A stretch of DNA of 60,352 nt from Bacilli bacterium (lineage in GTDB: Bacteria; Bacillota_I; Bacilli_A; RF39; UBA660). The stretch lies in assembly GCA_017438635.1 (NCBI GenBank), contig JAFRUZ010000008.1:1-60352 (forward strand). Direction: 5' to 3'. The notes under the pieces were generated by a model, which was not told the origin of the DNA, did not search any database, and saw nothing but the letters and a program-made list of their open reading frames with translations. The position numbers and the translations under genes are program-made. This document shows, piece by piece, positions 1-9,010 of this stretch (positions are counted from its first letter, which is position 1; the number at the start of each line of letters is the position of its first letter).

Positions 1-45
1 AGAAAACAATCTCTTGGTGGAGAAGTAATGGCTTATATTTGGTAA
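1..45 (+). CDS. rpsH: 30S ribosomal protein S8, C-terminal end (partial)
   Basis: Only the last 14 codons are present. They read RKQSLGGEVMAYIW and stop at TAA 43-45, which matches the conserved C-terminus of bacterial S8 (LGGEVLAYIW). Position directly before rplF fits the standard spc operon order. S8 binds 16S rRNA and in many bacteria represses the spc operon. Confidence 0.85.
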   Translation, partial: RKQSLGGEVMAYIW

Positions 46-57
46 TAGGTGATTAAA

Positions 58-594
58 ATGAGTCGTATAGGAAACAGACATTTAGCAATTCCAGAAGGTG
101 TTACAGTAGAAGTTAATGGTAATGTTGTTACTGTTAAGGGATCTAAAGGAGAACTTAATTTAACTACTTCAGATCTTGTTACTGTAGAAGTAAAAGATGG
201 TGCAGTTGTTGTAACTAGAAAAAATGAAACAATTCCTGCTAGACAAATACATGGTACTACTAATGCTAATATAAGAAATATGATACTTGGTGTTTCAGAA
301 GGTTATTCTAAATCACTTGAAATCGTAGGTGTTGGTTATAGATTTAACTTAAAAGGGAATAAATTAGTTATTAATGCTGGTTATTCTCATCCAGTTGAAG
401 TAGAAATACCTAGTGATTTAAAACTTAGTGTTGAAGGAAACAATAGTGTTACTATTTCAGGTATTAGTAAACAAAAGGTAGGAGAATTTGCTGCTAATAT
501 AAGAAAGGTAAGAAAACCAGAACCTTATAAAGGTAAAGGTATTCGTTATGCTGGAGAACATATTAGACGCAAGGAAGGTAAAAAGGCTAAGTAG
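58..594 (+). CDS. rplF: 50S ribosomal protein L6
   Basis: The 178-residue product begins [14 protein letters not shown] and contains the L6 C-terminal signature [19 protein letters not shown]6 binds 23S rRNA near the GTPase-associated region. I chose ATG 58 because AGGTGA (47-52) sits just upstream as a ribosome-binding site. A GTG at 49 is in frame but lies inside that site. It follows rpsH by 12 nt and precedes rplR in normal spc order. Confidence 0.97.
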   Translation: MSRIGNRHLAIPEGVTVEVNGNVVTVKGSKGELNLTTSDLVTVEVKDGAVVVTRKNETIPARQIHGTTNANIRNMILGVSEGYSKSLEIVGVGYRFNLKGNKLVINAGYSHPVEVEIPSDLKLSVEGNNSVTISGISKQKVGEFAANIRKVRKPEPYKGKGIRYAGEHIRRKEGKKAK

Positions 595-608
595 GTAGGA
601 GGTTAATT

Positions 609-947
609 ATGATAAAGAAAGAATCACGTAATGAAATGCGTAAAGTAAGACATGCTAGAATCAGAAAACAAATCATAGGAACTAAAGACATACCTAGACT
701 TAATGTTTATCGTTCTAATAAAAATATTTTAGTTCAACTTATTGATGACCAAAATGGAGTTACACTTGCTTCAGCTTCAGTAAAAGGAAAGAATATTGAA
801 GCTGCTACTAAAGTAGGAGCAGATATTGCTAAAGCAGCTAAAAAATTAAAAGTAACAAAAGTAGTATTTGATCGTTCAGGTTACTTATATCACGGAAGTA
901 TTAAAGCTCTTGCTGATGCTGCTCGTGAAAATGGATTAGAATTTTAA
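609..947 (+). CDS. rplR: 50S ribosomal protein L18
   Basis: The 112-residue protein carries the L18 pattern [11 protein letters not shown], [12 protein letters not shown] and C-terminal [21 protein letters not shown]18 binds 5S rRNA in the large-subunit central protuberance. A strong TAGGAGG lies 8 nt before the ATG, and the gene is embedded between rplF and rpsE. Confidence 0.97.
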   Translation: MIKKESRNEMRKVRHARIRKQIIGTKDIPRLNVYRSNKNILVQLIDDQNGVTLASASVKGKNIEAATKVGADIAKAAKKLKVTKVVFDRSGYLYHGSIKALADAARENGLEF

Positions 948-961
948 TAGGAGGTATAAAA

Positions 962-1546
962 ATGGAAGAAGAAAAGAAAACAGTTTCAACTAAAAAACCA
1001 GAAAGAACTGAAAAAAATAACAATAGAAAACCAAACAACAAGAGAAGACCAAATAACCGTCCTACTAAAATGTACGATGAAATAGTACTTGATACTAAAG
1101 CTGTTGTTAAAGTAACAAAAGGTGGTCGTCAAAGAAGATTCCAAGCTGTTGTTTTAGTGGGAGATAAAAAAGGTCTTGTTGGTTTAGGTATAGGAAAAGC
1201 TAATGAAATTTCAGAAGCTGTTAAAAAAGCTAGACAAGACGCACAAAAGAATATTGTTAGAGTATCAATAGTTGATAATAGAACAATTGCTCATGAAATG
1301 ACAAAAGATGAAGGAGCAACAAAAGTTATTATTAAACCTGCTAGTGCTGGTACTGGACTAGTTGCAGGTAGTGCAGTAAGATCTGTACTTGAAATTGCTG
1401 GATATCGTGATATTATTTCTAAGTCTTTGGGAGCTAGAAGTAAAATTAATATGGCTAGAGCTACTATTAATGCACTTTTATCTATTAAGACTATAGATCA
1501 AGTATGTGAAGAACGTGGAAAAACTAGAGAGGAGATTTTGGACTAA
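962..1546 (+). CDS. rpsE: 30S ribosomal protein S5
   Basis: The product is 194 aa, about 30 residues longer than the usual S5. The extra part is a Lys/Asn/Arg-rich N-terminal tail before the double-stranded-RNA-binding S5 domain (VVKVTKGGRQRRFQAVVLVGD). The C-terminal S5 domain ends with ...ERGKTREEILD. S5 contributes to decoding fidelity at the mRNA entry. Its TAA overlaps the ATG of rplO (TAATG); the usual intervening rpmD (L30) is missing. Confidence 0.96.
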   Translation: MEEEKKTVSTKKPERTEKNNNRKPNNKRRPNNRPTKMYDEIVLDTKAVVKVTKGGRQRRFQAVVLVGDKKGLVGLGIGKANEISEAVKKARQDAQKNIVRVSIVDNRTIAHEMTKDEGATKVIIKPASAGTGLVAGSAVRSVLEIAGYRDIISKSLGARSKINMARATINALLSIKTIDQVCEERGKTREEILD

Positions 1547-1989
1547 TGAAACTTGAAAATTTACCTAAAAATGAAGGTTCTACTCATAAAAGTAAAAGAG
1601 TAGGACGTGGACCTGGTAGTGGTCTTGGAAAAACTAGTGGACGCGGAGAAAACGGACAAAAATCAAGAAGCGGTGCTTCAATTACAGCAGTATTTGAAGG
1701 TGGACAAACTCCATTATTCAGAAGACTTCACAAAAGAGGATTTACTAATGCAAAATTCAAAGTTAGATATGCAACTATAAATGTTGGAGATCTAAATAGA
1801 TTTAAAGATGGTGAAGTTATTACACCAGAACTATTAAAAGAACTAGGAATTGTTAAAAAACAACTTGCTGGTGTTAAAGTTCTTGGTGATGGTACTTTAG
1901 AAAAGAAAGTAACAATAAAAGCACATAGATTTACACAAAGTGCTCTTAAAAAGATAGAAGAGTCAGGTAGCAAAGCTGAGGTGATTTAA
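1546..1989 (+). CDS. rplO: 50S ribosomal protein L15
   Basis: The 147-residue protein starts MKLENLPKNEGSTHKSKRVGRG, with the Gly/Arg-rich extended segment GRGPGSGLGKTSGRG typical of L15, and has FEGGQTPLFRRLHKRGF in the core. It begins inside the rpsE stop codon, so translation is probably coupled. secY starts one base after its stop. Confidence 0.97.
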   Translation: MKLENLPKNEGSTHKSKRVGRGPGSGLGKTSGRGENGQKSRSGASITAVFEGGQTPLFRRLHKRGFTNAKFKVRYATINVGDLNRFKDGEVITPELLKELGIVKKQLAGVKVLGDGTLEKKVTIKAHRFTQSALKKIEESGSKAEVI

Positions 1990-1990
1990 G

Positions 1991-3316
1991 ATGCTTAAAA
2001 CACTTAAAGGGCTATTTACTAAAAAGAATAAAGATTTAAGGAAGAGATTATATTTTACAATTGCAGTACTAACATTATATATAATTGGTACTGGAATTCC
2101 TGTCCCAGTTGAAGAATTAAATGCTCAAATGTCAGTATATGGATTCTTAGAACTATTAGATGTAATGGGTGGGGGAGCTCTTAAAAGATTTTCAATCTTT
2201 GGACTAGGAGTTATTCCATACATCACTGCATCTATTGTTATTCAATTACTACAAATGGACATAATTCCATATTTTTCAGATCTTGCTAAACAAGGTCATA
2301 CTGGGAAACAAAAACTTAATCAAATTACAAGATATTTAGGTATTGCATTTGCATTATTCCAAGGATTTGCAATGAGTTTCTTACTTGTTAGTAAGGATCC
2401 TTTAAATCCAGTAGCATTAACAGTTTTACAAAGACTAGAAATATCATTTATAATGACTGCTGGTACAGCATTCCTATTATGGTTAGGTGATCAAGTTACT
2501 CAAAAAGGATTTGGTAATGGTACATCTTTAATAATCATGGCTGGGATAATCTCATCTTTACCTTATGAACTTAAAACAGCATTTACTACATTAGTAGATT
2601 TTAGTGGTGGAACAAACGCTATTATCTCTGGTAGTGCTAAATTCTTGTTATTTGTGTTAGTATGTGTGTTAGTAGTTATAGGTGTTGTATTTGTTGAAGG
2701 TGCTGCGAGAAGAATAAGCATCCAATATGCAAACAAATCTACTGCTAACTTAGGTAAACAAACTTATATGCCTATTAAGATAAACTCTGCAGGTGTTATA
2801 CCAGTTATCTTTGCTTCAAGTTTGTTAGCGGTACCTGTAACAATTGCTCAATTTGTTAGCAATACAGGATTTAAGAATTTCGTTAATAATTATATTAGTT
2901 ATACTACTCCAGTAGGTTTAGTACTTTATATATTATTTATCGTATTCTTTGATTATTTCTATACATTTATTCAAATGAAACCAGATGAAATGGCTAAGAA
3001 CTTAAAAGATAATGGTGGATATGTTCCTGGTATTAGACCTGGAAAAGATACTGAAAAATATTTTTCTAGTATGTTAATAAAATTAACTACTGCAGGATCA
3101 GTATTCTTAGCAATAATTGCAGCATTCCCAATACTAGTTAATATGCTTACTGATTTACCATCATCAGTTTCTATTGGTGGTACAGGATTATTAATCGTTG
3201 TTGGAGTTTCTATTGAAACTTATAAACAAATGGAAAGTAGTTTACTTGCCAGAGAATATACTAGTGTTACAACTAGTACTAGGGGCGGTAGAGGTAGAAG
3301 GAGAGCAAGAAGATAA
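1991..3316 (+). CDS. secY: Protein translocase subunit SecY
   Basis: The 441-residue integral membrane protein is the channel of the Sec translocon. It has about ten hydrophobic segments. Conserved features include FGLGVIPYITASIVIQLLQ in TM2, QKGFGNGTSLIIMAGI, and the cytoplasmic loop KDNGGYVPGIRPGKDTEKY. The C-terminus is Arg/Gly-rich (RGGRGRRRARR). Its stop overlaps the ATG of adk (TAATG), as in many Bacillota. Confidence 0.97.
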   Translation: MLKTLKGLFTKKNKDLRKRLYFTIAVLTLYIIGTGIPVPVEELNAQMSVYGFLELLDVMGGGALKRFSIFGLGVIPYITASIVIQLLQMDIIPYFSDLAKQGHTGKQKLNQITRYLGIAFALFQGFAMSFLLVSKDPLNPVALTVLQRLEISFIMTAGTAFLLWLGDQVTQKGFGNGTSLIIMAGIISSLPYELKTAFTTLVDFSGGTNAIISGSAKFLLFVLVCVLVVIGVVFVEGAARRISIQYANKSTANLGKQTYMPIKINSAGVIPVIFASSLLAVPVTIAQFVSNTGFKNFVNNYISYTTPVGLVLYILFIVFFDYFYTFIQMKPDEMAKNLKDNGGYVPGIRPGKDTEKYFSSMLIKLTTAGSVFLAIIAAFPILVNMLTDLPSSVSIGGTGLLIVVGVSIETYKQMESSLLAREYTSVTTSTRGGRGRRRARR

Positions 3317-3957
3317 TGAAAAATATTATATTACTTGCACCTCCCGCTGCTGGTAAGGGAACGGTTGCAAAGTATTTATGTGATACATTTGGTTATGTAT
3401 CTATATCTACCGGCGATATGCTTAGAGAAGAAGCTAAGAGTAATGAAGAACTTAAGGCAATAATGGAATCTGGAAAACTTGTAGGAGATGACATAGTATT
3501 TGATTTATTAAAGGCTAAGCTAAATAAATTAGGAAATACTCCATATATTTTGGATGGTTTTCCTAGAACAGTTAATCAAGCTGTTATGTATGATGAACTA
3601 CTTCAAAATATAGAAAGAGAGCTTGGAGTTGTAATTTATTTAGATGTAGATAAAGAAGAATTAAAAGAACGTGTTGTTTCTAGAATAGTTTGTCCAGAAT
3701 GTAAAGCAAGTTATTCTACTAGAGAGGATGATTTTGCTCCAAAAAATGGAAATCTTTGTGATAAGTGTAATATAGAACTTGTTCATAGAGATGATGATAG
3801 TGAGGAAGTATTTTATCAAAGATATGAAGAATATCTTGCTAAGACTATGTCTTTAATAGATTACTATGAAGGCAAAGGTTTATTAGTGAGAATTGGAGAT
3901 ACAGATCCAGTTGTTGTATTTGATAAAGTTTCTTCATTGGTGAAAGAAAATGATTAG
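3316..3957 (+). CDS. adk: Adenylate kinase (zinc-lid type)
   Basis: Adk interconverts ATP + AMP and 2 ADP. The 213-residue protein shows ISTGDMLREE, DGFPRT and a lid with CPEC...CDKC, a four-Cys zinc site common in Gram-positive Adk. The P-loop reads APPAAGKGT instead of the common GPPGAGKGT: the first and fourth Gly are Ala, while the GKGT core is kept. The ribosome-binding site lies in the secY end and the gene overlaps map by 8 nt. Confidence 0.96.
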   Translation: MKNIILLAPPAAGKGTVAKYLCDTFGYVSISTGDMLREEAKSNEELKAIMESGKLVGDDIVFDLLKAKLNKLGNTPYILDGFPRTVNQAVMYDELLQNIERELGVVIYLDVDKEELKERVVSRIVCPECKASYSTREDDFAPKNGNLCDKCNIELVHRDDDSEEVFYQRYEEYLAKTMSLIDYYEGKGLLVRIGDTDPVVVFDKVSSLVKEND

Positions 3958-4714
3958 TATAAAAAGTGACAGGGAAATAGAACTTTTAAGAATTGCTGGC
4001 AACATAGTTTATCAAACACATCAATACTTAAAAGATTATATTAAACCTGGAATTACTACTTTAGAACTTGATAAATTAGCAGAAGACTTTATACGTTCTA
4101 AAGATGCATATCCTTCATTTAAAGGATATGATGGATTTCCTGGAAGTATATGTACAAGTGTTAATCATCAAGTTGTACATGGTATACCTGGTAAATACAA
4201 GTTAAAAGAAGGAGATATCATATCAATAGATATCGGTGCTTGTTATAAAGGATATCATGGAGATAGTGCTTGGACTTATGCAGTTGGAAAGATTGATTCT
4301 GAAAAAGAATATCTTATGGAACATACAGAGAAAGCTTTATTTATAGGTTTATCTATGGTTAAACCAGGTAATAGAATTGGAGATATATCTCATGCTATAG
4401 AAGAATATGCTACAGAATTTAGTTTGGGAGTAGTAAAAGAATTAGTAGGACATGGTGTAGGTACCAGTGTTCATGAGGATCCTGATATTCCAAATTATGG
4501 AATTGCAGGAGTAGGCCCTAGAATAAAAAAGGGTATGGTGTTTGCAATTGAACCAATGTTAAATCTAGGAACTGCTAATATAGTAATGTTAGATGATAAT
4601 TGGACAATTGAAACAGAGGATTATAGTCCATCAGCACACTTTGAACATACAGTAGTAGTTACTGATGATGGATATGAAATATTGACAGGAGTGATGCATA
4701 ATGGCAAAGAGTGA
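3950..4714 (+). CDS. map: Methionine aminopeptidase, type I
   Basis: The 254-residue enzyme removes the initiator Met from nascent proteins. Metal ligands of the pita-bread fold are recognisable: two Asp in [15 protein letters not shown], His in [12 protein letters not shown], Glu in FAIEPML and Glu in HFEHTVVV. It overlaps adk upstream and infA downstream (14 nt), so the adk–map–infA block is probably translationally coupled. Confidence 0.96.
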   Translation: MISIKSDREIELLRIAGNIVYQTHQYLKDYIKPGITTLELDKLAEDFIRSKDAYPSFKGYDGFPGSICTSVNHQVVHGIPGKYKLKEGDIISIDIGACYKGYHGDSAWTYAVGKIDSEKEYLMEHTEKALFIGLSMVKPGNRIGDISHAIEEYATEFSLGVVKELVGHGVGTSVHEDPDIPNYGIAGVGPRIKKGMVFAIEPMLNLGTANIVMLDDNWTIETEDYSPSAHFEHTVVVTDDGYEILTGVMHNGKE

Positions 4715-4916
4715 TGTAATCGAAGTAGAAGGAAAAGTTTTAGAAGTTATACCTGGAGGTAGTTTTAAAGTAGAACTATCTAATGGGCATGTAATAGAAG
4801 CTCATATCTCTGGTAAGATGAGGATGAATTATATTCGTATAGCCCCTGGGGATAACGTAATGATTGAACTTTCTCCATATGATTTAACGCGTGGGCGTAT
4901 AACCTATAGAAAGTAG
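4701..4916 (+). CDS. infA: Translation initiation factor IF-1
   Basis: The 71-residue OB-fold protein reads [20 protein letters not shown], then [19 protein letters not shown] and [10 protein letters not shown] at the end, a near-canonical IF-1. IF-1 binds the 30S A site during initiation. It sits between map and rpmJ in the usual alpha-operon lead-in. Confidence 0.97.
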   Translation: MAKSDVIEVEGKVLEVIPGGSFKVELSNGHVIEAHISGKMRMNYIRIAPGDNVMIELSPYDLTRGRITYRK

Positions 4917-4927
4917 GAGGGATAAAA

Positions 4928-5041
4928 ATGAAAGTTAGTGCTTCAGTAAAGAAAATTTGTCCTAAATGTAGGATAATAAAAAGAAAAGGAAAAGTAATGG
5001 TAATTTGTGATAATCCAAAACACAAACAAACTCAAGGTTAG
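4928..5041 (+). CDS. rpmJ: 50S ribosomal protein L36
   Basis: A 37-codon gene translates to [20 protein letters not shown] and on to a TQG C-terminus. It has the zinc-ribbon ligands C-P-K-C ... C ... H of the C+ form of L36. TAGGAGG stands 8 nt before the ATG. It lies between infA and rpsM, its standard place. Confidence 0.96.
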   Translation: MKVSASVKKICPKCRIIKRKGKVMVICDNPKHKQTQG

Positions 5042-5055
5042 TAAGGAGGAAAATT

Positions 5056-5421
5056 ATGGCTCGTATTAAAGGTGTTGAAATACCAAATGATAAAAAAATA
5101 GTTGTATCTTTAACATATATTTATGGTGTTGGAGATGCTACTGCTAGAAAGATTTGCGATGCAGTTAAAATCGATGGTAACAAAAGAACTAAAGATTTAA
5201 CTAATGAAGAGTTAGGTTTAATTCGTGATGAATTAAATAAGTATGTTACTGAAGGTGATTTAAGACGTGAAGTTTCTATGAATATTAAAAATATGATGGA
5301 AATTGGTTCTTATAGAGGAATTCGTCATAGAAAAGGATTACCTGTAAGAGGACAAAGAACTAACAGAAATGCTCGTACTCGTAAAGGTAAGGGTAAGACT
5401 ATTGCAAATAAGAAGAAATAG
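5056..5421 (+). CDS. rpsM: 30S ribosomal protein S13
   Basis: The 121-residue protein begins [24 protein letters not shown] and ends in the basic tail [21 protein letters not shown], as in S13. It carries RRE...[16 protein letters not shown]13 contacts the P-site tRNA and L5 across the subunit bridge. TAAGGAGG precedes the start. Confidence 0.97.
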   Translation: MARIKGVEIPNDKKIVVSLTYIYGVGDATARKICDAVKIDGNKRTKDLTNEELGLIRDELNKYVTEGDLRREVSMNIKNMMEIGSYRGIRHRKGLPVRGQRTNRNARTRKGKGKTIANKKK

Positions 5422-5452
5422 TAATTAAATTTAAGTTTAAGGAGGTTAAACT

Positions 5453-5836
5453 ATGGCTTATAAACAAAGAAAGAGAAAAGTTAAAAAGAATGTACCTGAA
5501 GGTGTAGTTCATGTACATGCCACATTTAATAATACTGTTGTTACAGTAACCGATAAAGATGGAAATGCTCTTACTTGGGCTGCTGCTGGAGCAGTTGGTT
5601 TTAAGGGTAGTAAGAAATCTACTCCATATGCTGCAGGAGTTGCTGCAGAAAAAACTGCAAAAGAAGCTTATGATATGGGTATGCGTAAGGTAGACGTAGT
5701 AGTTAAGGGTGTAGGACCTGGTAGAGATACTGCTATTAGATCACTTGAAGTTGCAGGACTTGAAGTTATGTCAATATCTGATGTAACACCAATTCCACAC
5801 AATGGATGTCGTCCACCTAAGAGACCACGTAACTAA
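5453..5836 (+). CDS. rpsK: 30S ribosomal protein S11
   Basis: The 127-residue protein shows [18 protein letters not shown] near the N-terminus and the S11 C-terminal signature [18 protein letters not shown]. It is a platform protein of the 30S subunit. AAGGAGG is placed 9 nt before the ATG, and rpoA follows after 16 nt. Confidence 0.97.
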   Translation: MAYKQRKRKVKKNVPEGVVHVHATFNNTVVTVTDKDGNALTWAAAGAVGFKGSKKSTPYAAGVAAEKTAKEAYDMGMRKVDVVVKGVGPGRDTAIRSLEVAGLEVMSISDVTPIPHNGCRPPKRPRN

Positions 5837-5852
5837 TAAAAAGGAGGTAACT

Positions 5853-6803
5853 ATGATTCAATTTGAAAAACCAAATTATAAAATTACTGATTATGTAGAA
5901 AACAATAATTATGGAAAATTTGAACTAGAACCACTTGAAAGAGGTTTTGGTTATACTATTGGAAATGCTCTTAGAAGAGTAATGTTATCATCTTTACCTG
6001 GTAGTGCTATTACTAGTGTTAAGATTGATGGAGTATTACATGAATTTCAAACTATGGAAGGTGTTATAGAAGATGTTACATCTATAGTTTTAAATTTAAA
6101 AAGTGTAATAATTAAAAAACATTGTAAAGAAGATAAAACAATTAAATTAACTGCTTCAGAAGAAGGAGAAGTAACTGCTGGAGATATAGTATGTGATGCA
6201 GATGTTGAAATACTTAATAAAGACCAAGTAATTTGTACTTTAGCAAAAGGCGGAAAAATTGATATGGAAATGACTGTATCTTCTGGAAGAGGTTATGTTC
6301 GTGCTGAAGAAAATAAAAAGAAATTCGAAGATAAAAAGATTGGAATTATAGCAATTGATTCACTATATTCTCCAATTGAAAGAGTTGCTTATGAAGTTCA
6401 AGATGCGCGTGTTGGACAAGATGAAAGTTATGATAAATTAGTACTTGAAGTTTGGACTAATGGTTCTATTAAACCTGAAGAAGCTATAGCACTTGCAAGT
6501 AGAATTCTAATTGAACACTTAGAACTTGTTACTAAATTAGATGATATAGCAGATGTTACAGGAATGATGATTGAAAAGAAAGAAGATCCAAAACAAAAAG
6601 CATTAGAAACTGCTATAGAAGATTTAGACTTCTCAGTACGTGCTTATAACTGTTTAAAAAGAGCAGGTATTCATACATTACAAGATTTAGTTAATAAATC
6701 AGATTCTGAAGTAATGAAAATTAGAAATTTAGGTAAGAAATCATTAAAAGAAGTTCTTGATAAAGTAAAAGAACTAAATCTTACTCTAAGAGATGACGAT
6801 TAG
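5853..6803 (+). CDS. rpoA: DNA-directed RNA polymerase subunit alpha
   Basis: The 316-residue subunit has the N-terminal assembly domain ([21 protein letters not shown]) and the C-terminal domain ([28 protein letters not shown]) that contacts UP elements and activators. I use ATG 5853, preceded by AAGGAGG at 5841-5847. In-frame codons further upstream lie inside rpsK. The aCTD is intact, relevant to the activator-type promoters near 14-16 kb. Confidence 0.97.
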   Translation: MIQFEKPNYKITDYVENNNYGKFELEPLERGFGYTIGNALRRVMLSSLPGSAITSVKIDGVLHEFQTMEGVIEDVTSIVLNLKSVIIKKHCKEDKTIKLTASEEGEVTAGDIVCDADVEILNKDQVICTLAKGGKIDMEMTVSSGRGYVRAEENKKKFEDKKIGIIAIDSLYSPIERVAYEVQDARVGQDESYDKLVLEVWTNGSIKPEEAIALASRILIEHLELVTKLDDIADVTGMMIEKKEDPKQKALETAIEDLDFSVRAYNCLKRAGIHTLQDLVNKSDSEVMKIRNLGKKSLKEVLDKVKELNLTLRDDD

Positions 6804-6817
6804 AAAGGAGTATAATA

Positions 6818-7153
6818 ATGAGAAAATTAGGCGTAGATAATAAACATAGAAGAAGCATGCTTGCTAATCTAGTAATTGAACTTATTATGAATGAAAAAAT
6901 ACAAACTACAGAAGCTAGAGCTAAAGAAGCTAAGAGAATGTTTGAAAAAATGATTACTCTTGGTAAAAGAGGTACTTTAGTTTCACGTAGAAATGTAGCA
7001 GCATTTCTTATGAATAATGAAGAAGCTACTAAGAAAGTATTTGACGTTCTTGCTCCTCGTTACAAGGATCGTAATGGTGGATATACAAGAATATTAAAAC
7101 TTAACGAAAGACGCGGAGACGATGCGTTAATGGTTATTTTAGAACTAGTTTAA
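6818..7153 (+). CDS. rplQ: 50S ribosomal protein L17
   Basis: The 111-residue protein starts [19 protein letters not shown] and contains RRNVAAFL and [22 protein letters not shown], matching L17. It is the last gene of the alpha operon. Its stop codon lies in the loop of the operon terminator. Confidence 0.97.
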   Translation: MRKLGVDNKHRRSMLANLVIELIMNEKIQTTEARAKEAKRMFEKMITLGKRGTLVSRRNVAAFLMNNEEATKKVFDVLAPRYKDRNGGYTRILKLNERRGDDALMVILELV

Positions 7154-7167
7154 TCTAGTTCTTTTTT
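7141..7167 (+). terminator. Terminator of the spc/alpha operon
   Basis: The 8-bp stem AGAACTAG (7141-7148) / CTAGTTCT (7155-7162) encloses the loop TTTAAT and runs into a T-tract ending at 7167. The stop codon of rplQ (7151-7153) lies in the loop, so terminator and coding end are merged. Confidence 0.85.
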
Positions 7168-7168
7168 G

Positions 7169-7177
7169 TGTTATAAT
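7169..7177 (+). promoter_or_regulatory. Extended -10 promoter for the 7193 gene
   Basis: TGTTATAAT (TG-n-TATAAT) begins one base after the terminator T-tract. The predicted start is about 7184, only about 9 nt before the ATG at 7193, with GGTGAT filling most of the leader. No -35 hexamer is evident. Confidence 0.65.
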
Positions 7178-7192
7178 TAACTTGGTGATAAC

Positions 7193-8224
7193 ATGGTTAA
7201 ATATAAAAATCTAAATGTTAGTGTTTTATACTTTTTTGTTCATTTTATTTTAGAAGTTACTACTTTTTATATTTTATCTTCGTATATGAGTAGTAATTTA
7301 TTCTGGTATATAGCACTAGCTTTTGATTTTTTTGCATTTGTTCCACAGGCGTTAGTAGGTTCTATTAGTGATAAATATAGAAATATAAGATTTGGTTTGA
7401 TAGGTGTTGTTTTTACTACTATTTCTTTGCTTTTATTATTCTTAAAAATGCCTTTGATACCTGTTATATTCTTTTTAACAATTGGTAATTGTATGATACA
7501 TGTTGAGGGTGCTGAATCTACATTAAGAACTTCAGAAGGAACTATTTTTCCAGCTTCATTATTTGTTTCTGGTGGTGCTTTTGGTATTATTGTTGGTAAA
7601 CTATTATATAAGTTTAATTTTTCTATAATATATATTATTTTATGTAATATTTTATCTTTTATAATTATGATTTATGCTTCAAAATATAAAAAGAATGAAC
7701 ATAGTGAATTAAAAGAGTTTGATTTTGCAAATAAAAAAGTTAATTATACAACAATAATTGCTTTAGCAACTTTAGTAGTAATGGTAAGATCTTATATGAG
7801 TTATGGAATACCTACTGAATGGAATAAAACAGTGATTGAGGCAGTACTTTTATACTGTTCTATGGGCTTAGGTAAAGCAATTGGAGGATTGCTTGTAGAT
7901 AATATTGGTATTAAAAAAACTATTTTATTAAGTACTTTATTATCGTTACCTTTCTTAATGTTTGGAGATAACGTAATGACAATTTCATTAATAGGAATAA
8001 TGCTATTTAGTATGACAATGGCTATTACATTAGCAATTCTTGTATCTGTTTTACCAAAAAGACCTGGACTTGCTTTTGGTTTTACTACAATTGGTTTATT
8101 TTTAGGGGCATTACCTGTATTTATATTTAGAATAGAGTCAGTAATAGTAAATGCCATTATATTTACAATTTTAACTATTTGTTGTATAGTTGTTTTAGAT
8201 AATATAAGTAAAGGAAGTAGATAA
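7193..8224 (+). CDS. MFS-like integral membrane transporter
   Basis: The 343-residue protein has about ten to eleven hydrophobic segments. Its first cytoplasmic loop GSISDKYRNIRFG resembles MFS motif A (GxxxDRxGRR). At 343 aa it is shorter than the usual 12-TM MFS protein (about 400). The substrate cannot be inferred. GGTGAT is 4 nt before the ATG. It opens a four-gene run with the small membrane proteins that follow at 1-15 nt spacing. Confidence 0.6.
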   Translation: MVKYKNLNVSVLYFFVHFILEVTTFYILSSYMSSNLFWYIALAFDFFAFVPQALVGSISDKYRNIRFGLIGVVFTTISLLLLFLKMPLIPVIFFLTIGNCMIHVEGAESTLRTSEGTIFPASLFVSGGAFGIIVGKLLYKFNFSIIYIILCNILSFIIMIYASKYKKNEHSELKEFDFANKKVNYTTIIALATLVVMVRSYMSYGIPTEWNKTVIEAVLLYCSMGLGKAIGGLLVDNIGIKKTILLSTLLSLPFLMFGDNVMTISLIGIMLFSMTMAITLAILVSVLPKRPGLAFGFTTIGLFLGALPVFIFRIESVIVNAIIFTILTICCIVVLDNISKGSR

Positions 8225-8225
8225 T

Positions 8226-8414
8226 ATGATTAAATTTTTAGATTTAATATCTCCAAATCCTATTTTACCATCTGGAGGAACTGATGGTTTATGGACAAAA
8301 ATAGCTATTGGTGTAACAGTACTAATATGTGTTGTTATTGTTGTTTTTCATCTTATGAAACAAAATAAGTCTGAAAAAGAGAATAGTAAAAAAGATAAAA
8401 AGAAGAAGAAATAA
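8226..8414 (+). CDS. Small single-pass membrane protein, Lys-rich tail
   Basis: The 62-residue protein begins MIKFLDLISPNPILPSGG, has one hydrophobic segment (about residues 25-43, IAIGVTVLICVVIVVF) and ends in a highly basic tail with KKDKKKKK. No family was recognised. It starts one base after the transporter stop. Its N-terminus (LDLISP...GG) resembles that of the next small gene, suggesting a duplicated pair. Confidence 0.6.
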   Translation: MIKFLDLISPNPILPSGGTDGLWTKIAIGVTVLICVVIVVFHLMKQNKSEKENSKKDKKKKK

Positions 8415-8429
8415 TAGGATGTGATGTAT

Positions 8430-8588
8430 ATGTTTAATATTTTAGATCTTGTTACACCTCCAACAGGTGGTGGGACTGGAATAATTGCTGCAATAGCAGC
8501 TGTATTTGCTTCAGTTGGTATATTTATAAAATCATTGTTTAAAAAAAATAAGAAAAATAAAAAAGATAATGGTAATGGTTTTAGATGA
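8430..8588 (+). CDS. Small membrane protein, related to the previous one
   Basis: The 52-residue product begins MFNILDLVTPPTGGGTG, has an Ala/Ile-rich hydrophobic stretch (about residues 18-35) and a basic tail (KKNKKNKKD). ATG 8430 is preferred because AGGATGTGAT, one mismatch from AGGAGGTGAT, ends 4 nt upstream; ATG 8424 is an in-frame alternative. The TGA stop overlaps the next ATG (ATGA), indicating coupling. The shared LDLxxPxxxxGG start and TM-plus-polybasic layout with the 8226 gene is seen directly; the function is unknown. Confidence 0.6.
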   Translation: MFNILDLVTPPTGGGTGIIAAIAAVFASVGIFIKSLFKKNKKNKKDNGNGFR

Positions 8589-8941
8589 TATTTCATTTAT
8601 TAATTAATCTAATAACTACTATTATAATAGAAATTTCTGTTTCATTAATAATTGGAATACGAGATATAAAAGATTTAGAAAAGATAGTTTTTATAAATTG
8701 TATTACTAACTTATCTCTTAGTATTACTGTTTATAAATTAGATGACTTTCTAAATTTTTATATTCTTTATTTTTTAATTATTCCTCTGTTCGAAGTAGTA
8801 GTATTCTTTATAGAAGCGTTATATTTTAAAGGCTTAAAATATAAAAAGATGAATAATTATAAAGTGTCATTACTTTTAAATGGTATTTCTTATTCTATTG
8901 GTTTAATATATACAGTTTTATACTGTCTAATTAAGTTTTAG
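8585..8941 (+). CDS. Small polytopic membrane protein
   Basis: The 118-residue protein has about three to four hydrophobic segments and a conserved-looking GIRDIKDLEKIVFINCITNLSLS segment. That recalls a GlR..DL..V..VN..TNP pattern I know from small uncharacterised Bacillota membrane proteins. No function can be assigned. It overlaps the preceding small gene by 4 nt and closes the four-gene membrane cluster. Confidence 0.55.
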   Translation: MIFHLLINLITTIIIEISVSLIIGIRDIKDLEKIVFINCITNLSLSITVYKLDDFLNFYILYFLIIPLFEVVVFFIEALYFKGLKYKKMNNYKVSLLLNGISYSIGLIYTVLYCLIKF

Positions 8942-8974
8942 AGCAATCTAATTCTTTTTTTGTTTGTATAAATG

Positions 8975-8983
8975 TGATATTAT
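8975..8983 (+). promoter_or_regulatory. Extended -10 promoter for the amidoligase gene
   Basis: TGATATTAT gives TG-n-TATTAT. The predicted start is near 8990, leaving about 20 nt before ATG 9011 and including AGAGGTGAT as ribosome-binding site. Confidence 0.5.
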
Positions 8984-9010
8984 ATATATGGTTGTACAGA
9001 GGTGATAAAG

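Noticed and set aside
8941-8962. Terminator after the small membrane protein gene at 8585
   Set aside because: A T-run is present, but only a weak stem (AATTA/TAATT with a bulge) can be drawn.
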